From: Pseudomonadota bacterium
GTDB lineage: Bacteria; Desulfobacterota; Desulfovibrionia; Desulfovibrionales; Desulfovibrionaceae
Direction: 5' to 3'
Assembly: GCA_023417745.1 (NCBI GenBank)
Contig: JAEZEM010000463.1
Span: 1 to 9,065, forward strand
DNA length: 9,065 nucleotides
Shown here: piece by piece, positions 1-6,388 of the stretch
Layout: each line of letters starts with the position of its first letter
Position numbering within the stretch: the stretch's first letter is position 1
The notes under the pieces: model-generated
The model's database searches: none
Seen by the model: the letters and a program-made list of their open reading frames with translations, nothing else
Told to the model about the DNA's origin: nothing
Program-made: the position numbers and the translations under genes

Positions 1-1214
1 ACAAAGCCGCCCAGCAGGCTTGTGGCCAATTCGCCGAAGATGAAGTCCATGAACTGGGTGTAAGGCATATACGGATCAGCGCCTTGCGGGGGCGTATAAT
101 TGTTCCCGACATAGGTCTTGAAGTCGGTGACGCCGGTGATCGTGGCGTAGCCCAGGGCGTGGTCCGGGAAGGTCGTGCGCTCGGTGTAATCGATGTTGTT
201 GCCGCCGTAGATGACCGCGTTGAAGCTGGCGGGAGTTGAGGCCGGCACGGAGACGGCGACGTTGGAATAGACGGTCGGGGCGGCCTGGCTGTTCAGGATG
301 CTCACGGTGATGGAGCCTTGGGCGGAAAGGGAGCCGTAGCCGGAAGGGGAGCCGTTGGGCGTCGCCGAGACGGTCAGGTCCAGATGGAAGACGTTCGTGC
401 CGTTATTGAGGTTGTATTGGACGCTGTTGTTGAGATTGAAGGTGGTGGAGGCGCTGTTGATGGCCTGGGTGTAGGGAAGAAACGACGGCCAGGGATTGAG
501 CAGGCTGCCATTGTTGGGGTCATACGAACTCGGGCCGATATAGCGGATGATTTGCCCGTTGGCCGTAACAGCCGCGTTGGACGTATTGATGGTCGGCGAA
601 CTGAACCAGGAGGCGATAACGCCTGCCCCGGCCTTCCAGCCGATGCGTTGCAAGGGCGTCTGTCCGGGCTGGGCAATGGGGTCGTTCTGGTAGCTGGCGA
701 TGGAGAGGGGCGCGGTGAAGTAGTTGATGGCCGTCAGGTTGCCGTTGTCGCTGACGGAGCCGGTCATGGTCAGTTCAAAGGGCTGGTACCGGAGGGGCGA
801 GGTGAAATAGTAGGGTTCCCCGGAGGCCGGGAAGGTTGACGGATTGTCATAGCAAACGAATATGGCCGCACTGTTCGCGGAGGTCACCACGAGCGGGATG
901 TTGTCAGCGACCAGCGCGATGCCAGAGGAATTGTTGCCGGCGGTCAGATTGTAATTCGTCCCGTTGTAGGAACCGGAAAACGGCCCCTTGATGACGATCC
1001 AGACGTTTTGTCTGTAGGCGCTCGTGTCGAAATAGATGTTGAGCGTGTGGTCCGCCAGCGCCTGCCCGCACAACAGCGTTGCGGCAAGGACCATGCCGAC
1101 CGCCAGCCTGAAAAACGATCGCCAGGCCCTCGGCGCTCGGCTCGCCGACGTCACTGCTCTTCTTGGGCGGAAGCGCCATGGAACAGAAGACTGTTGTGGC
1201 AGGATGGTCTTCAT
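1..1214 (-). CDS. Exported beta-1,3-glucanase (GH64)/thaumatin-like-fold protein, 3' end beyond window
   Basis: The reading frame opens with ATG at 1214 and stays open to the window edge, giving 404 codons without a stop, so the C-terminus is missing. An AGAGG Shine-Dalgarno lies 5 bases before the ATG. The N-terminus is long and Arg-rich (about residues 14-36). It is followed by a hydrophobic stretch at residues 37-54 ending in ALA before Asp55, which reads as a Sec-type signal peptide with cleavage after residue 54. A later start near Val21 (GTG) would give a more usual signal length. The mature part is rich in Asn, Ser, Thr and Tyr and looks beta-stranded. Residues 57-172 resemble the start of GH64 beta-1,3-glucanases/thaumatin-like folds, notably FELTM at 146-150 and the strand INYFTAPLSI at 163-172. 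In GH64 enzymes a Glu and an Asp about 16 residues apart are catalytic. Here Glu147 is present, but the second position appears to be Asn164, so hydrolytic activity is uncertain. The family call is by eye. The gene is probably transcribed alone. Confidence 0.6.
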   Translation of the reverse strand, partial: MKTILPQQSSVPWRFRPRRAVTSASRAPRAWRSFFRLAVGMVLAATLLCGQALADHTLNIYFDTSAYRQNVWIVIKGPFSGSYNGTNYNLTAGNNSSGIALVADNIPLVVTSANSAAIFVCYDNPSTFPASGEPYYFTSPLRYQPFELTMTGSVSDNGNLTAINYFTAPLSIASYQNDPIAQPGQTPLQRIGWKAGAGVIASWFSSPTINTSNAAVTANGQIIRYIGPSSYDPNNGSLLNPWPSFLPYTQAINSASTTFNLNNSVQYNLNNGTNVFHLDLTVSATPNGSPSGYGSLSAQGSITVSILNSQAAPTVYSNVAVSVPASTPASFNAVIYGGNNIDYTERTTFPDHALGYATITGVTDFKTYVGNNYTPPQGADPYMPYTQFMDFIFGELATSLLGGF

Positions 1215-1219
1215 CGCGG

Positions 1220-1224
1220 CCTCT
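1220..1224 (-). promoter_or_regulatory. Ribosome binding site of the glucanase-like gene
   Basis: AGAGG on the minus strand lies 5 bases before the ATG at 1214. It supports that start, although a downstream GTG (codon 21) would give a shorter and more typical signal peptide. Confidence 0.5.
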
Positions 1225-1280
1225 TTTGTCTAATATTGTCCCTCTATTACAGCTCCTTTCACTCCATAAGCATGCCCGAC

Positions 1281-1314
1281 GCAAGCGTCTGGCGCAGCGC
1301 GCCACGTCGCTTGC
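1281..1314 (-). promoter_or_regulatory. Leader stem-loop upstream of the glucanase-like gene
   Basis: A two-tier hairpin. The outer 7-bp stem pairs 1281-1287 with 1308-1314 (GCAAGCG with CGCTTGC). The inner 6-bp stem pairs 1290-1295 with 1299-1304 (TGGCGC with GCGCCA) around a 3-base loop, with a small asymmetric bulge between the tiers. It lies between the promoter candidate at 1351-1379 and the ATG at 1214, so it would be in the 5' leader. There is no run of T after it on the minus strand, so it does not look like a simple terminator. A regulatory or mRNA-stability role is an inference. Confidence 0.4.
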
Positions 1315-1350
1315 CGACACGAGGCAGTAAAACCCGATACGGCTACTTTG

Positions 1351-1379
1351 AAAATAGAAAATTTCCGGCCGGCTGGCAA
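1351..1379 (-). promoter_or_regulatory. Sigma-70-type promoter candidate for the glucanase-like gene
   Basis: On the minus strand, TTGCCA (1379-1374; 5 of 6 to the -35 consensus) and TATTTT (1356-1351; 4 of 6 to the -10 consensus) are separated by exactly 17 bases. The region around the -10 is distinctly AT-rich in otherwise GC-rich DNA. Transcription would begin near 1344, giving a leader of about 130 bases that contains the stem-loop at 1281-1314. It lies just past the terminator of the chemoreceptor gene, as expected for an independent unit. Confidence 0.5.
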
Positions 1380-1436
1380 CAGCTCCCGCGTGCAACACAC
1401 TGTCTGGCGGCGTATGGGCGAATCGGCCCGCAGGTC

Positions 1437-1473
1437 GCGTCTGCGGCCCCCAACAGCTGGGGGCCGCAGACGC
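1437..1473 (-). terminator. Strong hairpin after the chemoreceptor gene, probable terminator
   Basis: A perfect 16-bp stem pairs 1437-1452 with 1458-1473 around a 5-base loop. It starts 12 bases after the chemoreceptor stop codon (TAG at 1488-1486). The stem is very GC-rich. There is no T tract after it in either direction, so it is not a textbook intrinsic terminator. It could end transcription weakly or protect the mRNA 3' end. Its position between two same-strand genes, with a promoter candidate directly after it, favours a boundary role. Confidence 0.55.
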
Positions 1474-1485
1474 CTTCGCGCCGCC

Positions 1486-3600
1486 CTAGGCCGGCAGTCG
1501 CCGGGCCGCCACACTTTGGGATTCCAGGGAATCGATGAGCGTTTTGAGCACCACGGCCTGTTCGGCCAGCTCGGCCACGGCCCGGGCCGCCTCGCGCATG
1601 GCTCCCACCGTTTCGGAGGCGATGCCGTTTATTTCCTCGATGTGGCGGTTGATCTCCTCGGTGGCCGAGGACTGTTCTTCGGCTGCCGTGGCGATGGCCC
1701 GTACCTGATCCGAAGACTGGGCGAACTGGTCGAGCATGGCGGCCAGTCCCTTGGCCGCCTCATCGGCGCGGCCCAAAGACTGCTCGATGATCTGGCGCGC
1801 CCTATCCATGCCCGAAAGCGTGCCGCCCACGCCGCGCTGAATGCCGGCCACGGCCTCGCCCACTTCCTTGGTGGCGGTCATGGTTTTTTCGGCCAGCTTG
1901 CGCACCTCGTCGGCCACCACGGCGAACCCCCGCCCGGCGTCGCCGGCCCGGGCCGCCTCAATGGCGGCATTAAGGGCCAGCAGGTTGGTCTGGTCGGCGA
2001 TGTCCTCGATGGTCTGGGCGATGGAGCCGATGCCGTCGGCCTTGCGGCTTAAGTCCGACACCGAGTCGTAGACTTCCTGAAAGCCCGTGCTGATGCCATG
2101 GACATCGGCCTTGACTCGCTCCATCTGGCGGCCGCCTTCGGAAGCCGCCGTCTTGGACTGTTCGGCCAGCCGGGCCGTTACTTCGGCGTTGCGGGCGATC
2201 TCCAGCACCGAGGCGGTCATCTCTTCCACGGCCGTGGCCGTTTCGTTGATGCGCCCGGACTGGTGCTCGGCCCCGGAGGTCGATTCGCCGATCTGGGCCG
2301 ACAGTTCGGCCGAGGCGGCGGACACGATGCCGACCACGCCTTTGAGGCTCTCGGCGGCGTGGAGCATCCCCTCGACCCGGGCGGCCTCGGCCCGGACCGT
2401 GGCTTCCTCGGCTCGTTTGGCGGCTTCCTCGGCCTGCCCGGCCTTGTGCTGCGCCTCGGCGGTCTTGGCCTCGATCTCGGCCACGTGGGCCTCCAGGGTG
2501 GCCGAGGTCTGATTGAGGGCCTCGTAGACCTGGCCCACTTCGTCGCGCCGGGTGTTCGTCAGCCGGGCCTGGTAGTTGCCCCGGGCGATGTCCTTGAGGT
2601 GGCCGATGATGCGGCCCAAGGCGCGAAAGATGGCCGTGTGCATGAAGTAGTGCAAGATGCCGCAGATGGCGGCCAGGATGAGGACGAAGCCGCCGGCCGC
2701 CTTCCAGATGAGGCTTTTCATGGGGCCGACGAGTTCCTCGTAGTCCACGAAGGTCAAAAACTTCCAGCCAAGACCGGAGACCGTGGACGTTTGGACCAGG
2801 TAGCGCTTGCCGTCCATGTCGAGGAGCTGGTGGCCGTCGGGGGCGGCAAAGGCTTTTTCCATGGCCGGCACGCCGATCTCCGCGAGCTTTTTGAAATTGT
2901 GCTTGTCGTTGCCGGGGTCGGAGATGACCACGCCGTCGCCCTGGACAAAGACCACGTAGCCGGTCTTGGCGATGCGGATGTCCTTGACGATTTTGGTCAG
3001 GACCCCAAGGGAGATGTCGACGCCCACGGCCCCGACGAGTTTGCCCTTGTCCGAAACCACCTTGGTGACGCTGACCACGGCCTCGCCGGTGGTGGACATG
3101 TAGGCCTTGGAGATGATGGCCTTTTCCGGCGACTGTTGAGCTTCCTGGTACCAGGGGCGCTTGCGCGGATCGTAGCCGGCCGGCATGTCGCCGGCCACGC
3201 TGGAGACGAAGCCGCCGTCAACGGAACCGAAAAAGACTTCCACATAAGCCGGATGGGTGGCCTGGACCCGGGTGAAAAGGGCCGTGATGTCCTGGCCGAG
3301 GCGGTCGTCGGGACGGGGCACGGACTTGGTCTTGGCTGTTGTCGCAACGTAGGAGGTGAGCGTGGCGTCGGCGCGCGGCAGCAAGGGATCGCCGGCCAGG
3401 AACGTGACGTTTTGCTTGGACTGCTCCATGAAGATCGTCATGGCGTTTTCCAGCTGGCCGATTTCCTTGCGGATGGAGGCGACGTGCAGGGCGACGGTAT
3501 CGTCGTAGATGGTGTTGAAAATGATTCCCAACACAATAGTCGTGGGAATGGAAATGACCAGAACCAATTGCAACATGATTTTGAATTTGATGGATCGCAT
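1486..3600 (-). CDS. Methyl-accepting chemotaxis protein with dCache sensor
   Basis: A 704-residue transmembrane chemoreceptor that would relay an external signal through CheW/CheA to the flagellar motor. Order: short cytoplasmic tip; membrane segment 1 (about 8-30); periplasmic double-Cache sensor (about 31-294); membrane segment 2 (about 297-320); HAMP (about 321-374); an Ala/Glu-rich coiled coil (375-415); MCP signalling helices (about 430-685). The conserved hairpin tip spans 531-573 and includes IADQTNLLALNAA and GRGFAVVADEVRKLAEKT. The distal ligand pocket shows Tyr143, Arg148, Trp150, Tyr151, Tyr167 and Asp195, close to the amino-acid-binding dCache pattern. However, the Asp usually two residues after the second-motif Tyr is Ser169, so the ligand is uncertain. 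The C-terminus (about 690-704) has no CheR/CheB tether pentapeptide. The start at 3600 is chosen because AGGGGA lies 7 bases upstream and the first membrane segment follows at once. An in-frame ATG at 3720 would add 40 Arg-rich residues with no family support. The gene is divergent from the soluble double-Cache gene. Confidence 0.95.
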   Translation of the reverse strand: MRSIKFKIMLQLVLVISIPTTIVLGIIFNTIYDDTVALHVASIRKEIGQLENAMTIFMEQSKQNVTFLAGDPLLPRADATLTSYVATTAKTKSVPRPDDRLGQDITALFTRVQATHPAYVEVFFGSVDGGFVSSVAGDMPAGYDPRKRPWYQEAQQSPEKAIISKAYMSTTGEAVVSVTKVVSDKGKLVGAVGVDISLGVLTKIVKDIRIAKTGYVVFVQGDGVVISDPGNDKHNFKKLAEIGVPAMEKAFAAPDGHQLLDMDGKRYLVQTSTVSGLGWKFLTFVDYEELVGPMKSLIWKAAGGFVLILAAICGILHYFMHTAIFRALGRIIGHLKDIARGNYQARLTNTRRDEVGQVYEALNQTSATLEAHVAEIEAKTAEAQHKAGQAEEAAKRAEEATVRAEAARVEGMLHAAESLKGVVGIVSAASAELSAQIGESTSGAEHQSGRINETATAVEEMTASVLEIARNAEVTARLAEQSKTAASEGGRQMERVKADVHGISTGFQEVYDSVSDLSRKADGIGSIAQTIEDIADQTNLLALNAAIEAARAGDAGRGFAVVADEVRKLAEKTMTATKEVGEAVAGIQRGVGGTLSGMDRARQIIEQSLGRADEAAKGLAAMLDQFAQSSDQVRAIATAAEEQSSATEEINRHIEEINGIASETVGAMREAARAVAELAEQAVVLKTLIDSLESQSVAARRLPA

Positions 3601-3607
3601 ACTCCTA

Positions 3608-3613
3608 TCCCCT
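3608..3613 (-). promoter_or_regulatory. Ribosome binding site that decides the chemoreceptor start
   Basis: AGGGGA on the minus strand lies 7 bases upstream of the ATG at 3600. A second purine block (AGGAG, 3606-3602) is only 1 base from the ATG, too close to be the main site. Together they favour 3600 over the in-frame ATG at 3720. Confidence 0.6.
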
Positions 3614-3657
3614 GTTTTCTCGAAAGTTCCGGCCGGCCGTCGCCTCGGTCGAAGCCG

Positions 3658-3697
3658 TGACACGTCATGCGTCGTAGGTATGGCATGTCCCGTGTCA
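3658..3697. repeat. Interrupted inverted repeat upstream of the chemoreceptor, possible operator
   Basis: TGACACG (3658-3664) and CATGC (3666-3670) are mirrored by GCATG (3683-3687) and CGTGTCA (3691-3697). This gives two-tier dyad symmetry of 7 plus 5 bp around a 12-base centre. It lies 58-97 bases upstream of the chemoreceptor ATG, where an operator or a leader hairpin would be expected. No regulator is identified. Confidence 0.4.
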
Positions 3698-3707
3698 TGG
3701 CGTCTGC

Positions 3708-3726
3708 TGCAGGCAAACATCCTGCA
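3708..3726. repeat. Short inverted repeat in the divergent region
   Basis: TGCAGG (3708-3713) and CCTGCA (3721-3726) are 6-bp arms with a 7-base spacer. It lies next to the larger dyad at 3658-3697. It is short enough to occur by chance. Confidence 0.25.
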
Positions 3727-3747
3727 AGAGTGAACATTGGGCGAGCA

Positions 3748-3764
3748 TTTCGTTGCAGACGAAA
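3748..3764. repeat. Short inverted repeat TTTCGT/ACGAAA
   Basis: TTTCGT (3748-3753) and ACGAAA (3759-3764) are perfect 6-bp arms around a 5-base spacer, about 150 bases upstream of the chemoreceptor start. It could be a protein-binding dyad or a weak hairpin; chance is also possible. Confidence 0.25.
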
Positions 3765-4011
3765 CGCATCCCCCCTCCGATGCACTCGAAAAAGACTGTC
3801 TCCTTGCGCGCGCCAGCCTTTACCACGGACGGGCATTTAGCAAGGATCAGCACGGATTGTCACATATTCGTAACTGTTGCTGACGCCACAACGCCTTGAT
3901 CCATTGCCGGCCCGGCCTTTCCATCGCAGACGTTGACTTTTTTGTCGAGAGGTGCTTTTTTGGCCTCGGCGAGGGGCGGGAAAGCCATTTTTTCGTTTGC
4001 GGGAGCGGCAA

Positions 4012-4122
4012 ACGCGGCTTTCGAGGCGCCTCGACCCCTTCCTCGGCCTGTTTCGCACTCCAGAATCGGACGGTTTCCGACGCGGCTTTCGTTGGCGCGC
4101 CGACCGTCGTCAACGCGGCTTT
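4012..4122 (+). repeat. Three direct copies of ACGCGGCTTT in the divergent region
   Basis: The 10-mer ACGCGGCTTT occurs at 4012-4021, 4080-4089 and 4113-4122, with start-to-start spacings of 68 and 33 bases. The first two copies extend further: both continue TCG and then a GGCGC-containing block. The spacings are close to two and one units of about 33-34 bases (roughly three helical turns), which would suit a protein that binds several sites on one face. No known regulator is recognised. Confidence 0.4.
4021..4034. repeat. 14-bp perfect palindrome
   Basis: TCGAGGCGCCTCGA is perfectly self-complementary without a spacer, as expected for a dimeric DNA-binding site rather than an RNA hairpin. 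It begins on the last base of the first ACGCGGCTTT repeat. Confidence 0.35.
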
Positions 4123-4196
4123 TTCACAAAACCGGAATTTATTTGTCAGGCTTGTTCCTGCCCGGCCTAGTTGTGTCGTGCCGGACCGGACAGCCT

Positions 4197-4236
4197 CCGT
4201 CGCCCGCCAAAAGACGTTTGGGCCGGCGGGCGACGG
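4197..4236 (+). promoter_or_regulatory. Leader stem-loop just upstream of the soluble double-Cache gene
   Basis: A perfect 12-bp GC-rich stem (4197-4208 with 4225-4236) closes a 16-base loop. It ends 11 bases before the Shine-Dalgarno at 4248. No T tract follows, so it is not a standard terminator. In the mRNA it would sit directly before the ribosome site, a position that can influence translation or block exonuclease. The role is an inference. Confidence 0.45.
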
Positions 4237-4247
4237 TCACCGCGCCC

Positions 4248-4254
4248 AGGGAGG
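4248..4254 (+). promoter_or_regulatory. Ribosome binding site deciding the double-Cache start
   Basis: AGGGAGG lies 5 bases before the ATG at 4260. The frame is open back to an ATG at 3933, but that extension is Arg/Pro-rich, has no comparable ribosome site and crosses the repeat region. It is best read as non-coding. Confidence 0.75.
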
Positions 4255-4259
4255 TTCGC

Positions 4260-6311
4260 ATGGACAGGGAACTCGTTACGCGCCACGAACAGACCCTGCT
4301 TCGGGCCATGGCCTCGGTCGGCGACTGTCAGAACGTGCTCGGCCGCCTCGACCGGCAGTGGACCCGAGCCACCTTGACCGGCAAGATCAACTGCAGCCGC
4401 ATCGCCCAGACGCTGATCGACTTCATCATCGCCACCCAGGACAATTTTGCCGCCCTGCAAAAAAATCTGGTGGACACCCTGGTGCTGGAAAACACCCAGA
4501 AGGTGGTGCTGGAAATCGCGGCCGTGGCCCAGGTGGCCATCGACATCCTCAAGCGCAACCTGTTTGAGCGCACCGCCGACGTCGGGTTTCTGGCCACCGA
4601 CGACGACATCGTGCGTTTTTTGCTGGCCGGCGACTTCTCCCGCGACGCGGTGGAACCCATTGAAGAGCGCCTACTCGAATACCGCAACAAATACACCGTC
4701 TATTGGGAGATCGTGGTCATGGACGCGGACGGCGTCGTGCGCGCCCACCTCGACCGCGGCAATCCCCTGACCCGCAGCGCCGCCCCCTTGCTGCCCCAGG
4801 CCATGGGCTGCCGCGAGTACGTGGAAACCTACCGCGAAACCGACCTGGCCCCGGGGCGCGGCGACGTGCTGGCCTATTCCCAGGCCATCCGCCATCCCGA
4901 CACCGGCGCGCCCGTCGGCGTGCTGGCCCTGCTCTTCGATTTCGCCGGCGAGATGGAAGGCATCTTCGAGAGCTTGCGACGCTCCTCCGACGACATGATC
5001 ATCGAAATTCTGGACGGCGACGGCCGGTCCATCGCCACCAGCGACCCGGTCCGCGCCCCGGCCGGACGCGCCCATGCCTTGAACCTGCATGACGACTTCC
5101 ACATGACCCAGCTGGCCGGCGAGGCCTATCTGTCCAAGACCCTGCCCACCAAGGGCTACCAGGGCTTTTTCGGCCTGCCCTGGTACGGACACGTGCAAAA
5201 GCGGGTGGCCACGGCCTTTCGCAACGGCGTGAACGGCCATCGGTTCGACGAGGCGGCCATCCGCCAAAACGCCATCTTCTCCGGCCGGCTGGTGCAGGTG
5301 GAGGAAGCCTCGGAAAACGTGCTGTCCGATCTGGAACTGGTGGTGCAAAACGGCGAGATCATGGCCGCGAAAAAATCCGTCCAGGCCGATCCGTCCGAGC
5401 GGGTGGAGGCCCAAGCCCTGCCCCATGTCTTAAACGAGGTTAAAAAGATCGGCGACCAGGTGCAGCACGTTTTCCAGGAATCCACCGGCGGCCTGCTCAA
5501 GCTCGTCACCGCCTCGCGCCTGCACGACGTGCAATTCCTGGCCGCCCTGGCCATCGACATCATGGACCGCAACCTCTACGAGCGGGCCAACGACTGCCGC
5601 TGGTGGGCGCTGACCTCGGATTTCCGCCGTTTTCTCGACCAGCCGCGCCTGGGCGAGGCCGACCGCGGCCGGATGCGCGAGATCCTGGCCTACATCAACA
5701 GCCTCTACACCGTGTACGCCAACCTCTTCGTCTACGACCGCGAAGGCCGGATACTGGCCTGCTCCAACCCCGACGAGCACGGCCAGGAAGGCCGCGTCGT
5801 CGCGGCCCGCTACGTGTCCGAAACCCTGGCCATCGCCGATTCCCAGCTCTACCGGGTCTCGGATTTCGAGACGACCGACCTCTACGAGGCCGGCGGGCAA
5901 CCCCGCTCGACCTACATCTACAGCGCGCCGATCACCTCGCTGACCAGCTCCGACACGACCATCGGCGGCATCGGCATCGTCTTTGACAGCGAACCGCAGT
6001 TCCTGTCGATGTTAAACGACTGCCTGCCCCGAGACGGCTCGGGCGGCATTCTGGATGGGTCGGAAGGGATGTTCGTGGAGCCGGGCGGGCGCATCGTGGC
6101 CTCGACCAACCCGGAGCACGCCCCGGGCGACGTGGTCGATCTGGCCGGAGTGTTTTGCGATCTGGCCTGCGGTCAGCTGGCTTCCCATCTGGTGGCCGAA
6201 GGCGACCGGCTCTACGCCGTGGGCTGCGCCCATGCCTGCGGCTACCGCGAGTACAAACGCGGCGACGGCTACGTCAACGACCTGCTCGCCGTCATCAAAG
6301 TGCGGATATAG
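4260..6311 (+). CDS. Soluble tandem Cache-domain protein, putative cytoplasmic sensor
   Basis: 683 residues with no signal peptide and no membrane segment, so it should act in the cytoplasm. It is built from two copies of one unit. Unit 1 is about 50-340 and unit 2 about 390-683. Matching landmarks: AIDILKRNLFERTAD (93-107) with AIDIMDRNLYERAND (431-445); YTVYWEIVVMDADG (145-158) with YTVYANLFVYDREG (483-496); a YSQAI...GVLALLFDF block (205-228) with YSAPI...GGIGIVFDS (554-577); IIEILDGDGRSIATSDP (247-263) with GMFVEPGGRIVASTNP (603-618). Both units then end in Tyr/Gly-rich strands. These blocks look like the helix and PAS-like halves of dCache ligand-binding domains. No HAMP, MCP, kinase, GGDEF or CheW part is visible, so any output must go through a partner. 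Proteins of this kind, annotated only as Cache-domain proteins, occur in several proteobacteria; their role is unknown to me. Its divergent chemoreceptor neighbour suggests chemotaxis or a related signalling path. It ends with TAG before a terminator. Confidence 0.85.
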   Translation: MDRELVTRHEQTLLRAMASVGDCQNVLGRLDRQWTRATLTGKINCSRIAQTLIDFIIATQDNFAALQKNLVDTLVLENTQKVVLEIAAVAQVAIDILKRNLFERTADVGFLATDDDIVRFLLAGDFSRDAVEPIEERLLEYRNKYTVYWEIVVMDADGVVRAHLDRGNPLTRSAAPLLPQAMGCREYVETYRETDLAPGRGDVLAYSQAIRHPDTGAPVGVLALLFDFAGEMEGIFESLRRSSDDMIIEILDGDGRSIATSDPVRAPAGRAHALNLHDDFHMTQLAGEAYLSKTLPTKGYQGFFGLPWYGHVQKRVATAFRNGVNGHRFDEAAIRQNAIFSGRLVQVEEASENVLSDLELVVQNGEIMAAKKSVQADPSERVEAQALPHVLNEVKKIGDQVQHVFQESTGGLLKLVTASRLHDVQFLAALAIDIMDRNLYERANDCRWWALTSDFRRFLDQPRLGEADRGRMREILAYINSLYTVYANLFVYDREGRILACSNPDEHGQEGRVVAARYVSETLAIADSQLYRVSDFETTDLYEAGGQPRSTYIYSAPITSLTSSDTTIGGIGIVFDSEPQFLSMLNDCLPRDGSGGILDGSEGMFVEPGGRIVASTNPEHAPGDVVDLAGVFCDLACGQLASHLVAEGDRLYAVGCAHACGYREYKRGDGYVNDLLAVIKVRI

Positions 6312-6333
6312 GCCGGACGGACTAGGAAAAAGA

Positions 6334-6371
6334 AAACGGCGGGGCGTCCGGCAACGGACGCCCCGCCGTTT
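6334..6371. terminator. Bidirectional terminator between convergent genes
   Basis: A perfect 17-bp stem (6334-6350 with 6355-6371) is closed by a GCAA loop, a GNRA tetraloop on the plus-strand transcript. On the minus strand it is followed by a T-rich tail (TTTTCTTTTT), a textbook intrinsic terminator for the metallophosphoesterase gene, whose stop is at 6389. On the plus strand only a short T run follows, so termination of the double-Cache gene is likely but weaker. Confidence 0.85.
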
Positions 6372-6388
6372 AACGTTGCGGCAGCAGG

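Larger units (their letters stand above)
3601..4259. other. Divergent intergenic control region, no convincing gene
   Basis: There are 659 bases between the divergent starts of the chemoreceptor (3600, minus) and the soluble double-Cache gene (4260, plus). Short open frames occur on both strands, but none has a good ribosome site or a protein-like composition. The part from about 3840 to 4150 carries more T runs than the genes around it. The region holds inverted repeats at 3658-3697, 3708-3726 and 3748-3764, a palindrome at 4021-4034, a 10-mer repeated at 4012, 4080 and 4113, and a stem-loop at 4197-4236. I found no convincing sigma-70, sigma-54 or sigma-28 promoter. The best fragment is TTGTCA at 4143-4148, without a good -10. 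A small RNA is possible but not shown. Confidence 0.6.

Noticed and set aside
904..1398. 164-codon minus-strand frame overlapping the glucanase-like gene
   Set aside because: It is a different frame across the promoter, leader and signal-peptide region. The frame starting at 1214 has the signal peptide, ribosome site and sustained protein-like composition.
2098..3660. Long open frame on the plus strand opposite the chemoreceptor (520 codons)
   Set aside because: It lies fully antisense to a gene with clear domains, has a Gly/Asp/His-rich composition with no recognisable domain, and is a usual by-product of GC-rich third positions.
3661..3700. Possible sigma-54 promoter (TGGCATG-like)
   Set aside because: The second element of the motif is missing at the required spacing.
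3601..3720. 40-residue N-terminal extension of the chemoreceptor
   Set aside because: It is Arg-rich, covers the inverted repeat and pushes the first membrane segment inward. The start at 3600 has its own ribosome site.
3847..4113. Small minus-strand open frame of 88 codons in the divergent region
   Set aside because: No ribosome site, no domain, basic low-information composition, and it overlaps the direct repeats.
3933..4259. In-frame N-terminal extension of the double-Cache protein
   Set aside because: The ATG at 3933 has no good ribosome site, and the added 109 residues are Arg/Pro/Ser-rich without domain features. AGGGAGG before 4260 is a much better start.
3840..4259. Cyclic-di-GMP or other known riboswitch before the double-Cache gene
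   Set aside because: None of the conserved core sequences of the classes I know could be found; only a simple stem-loop is present.
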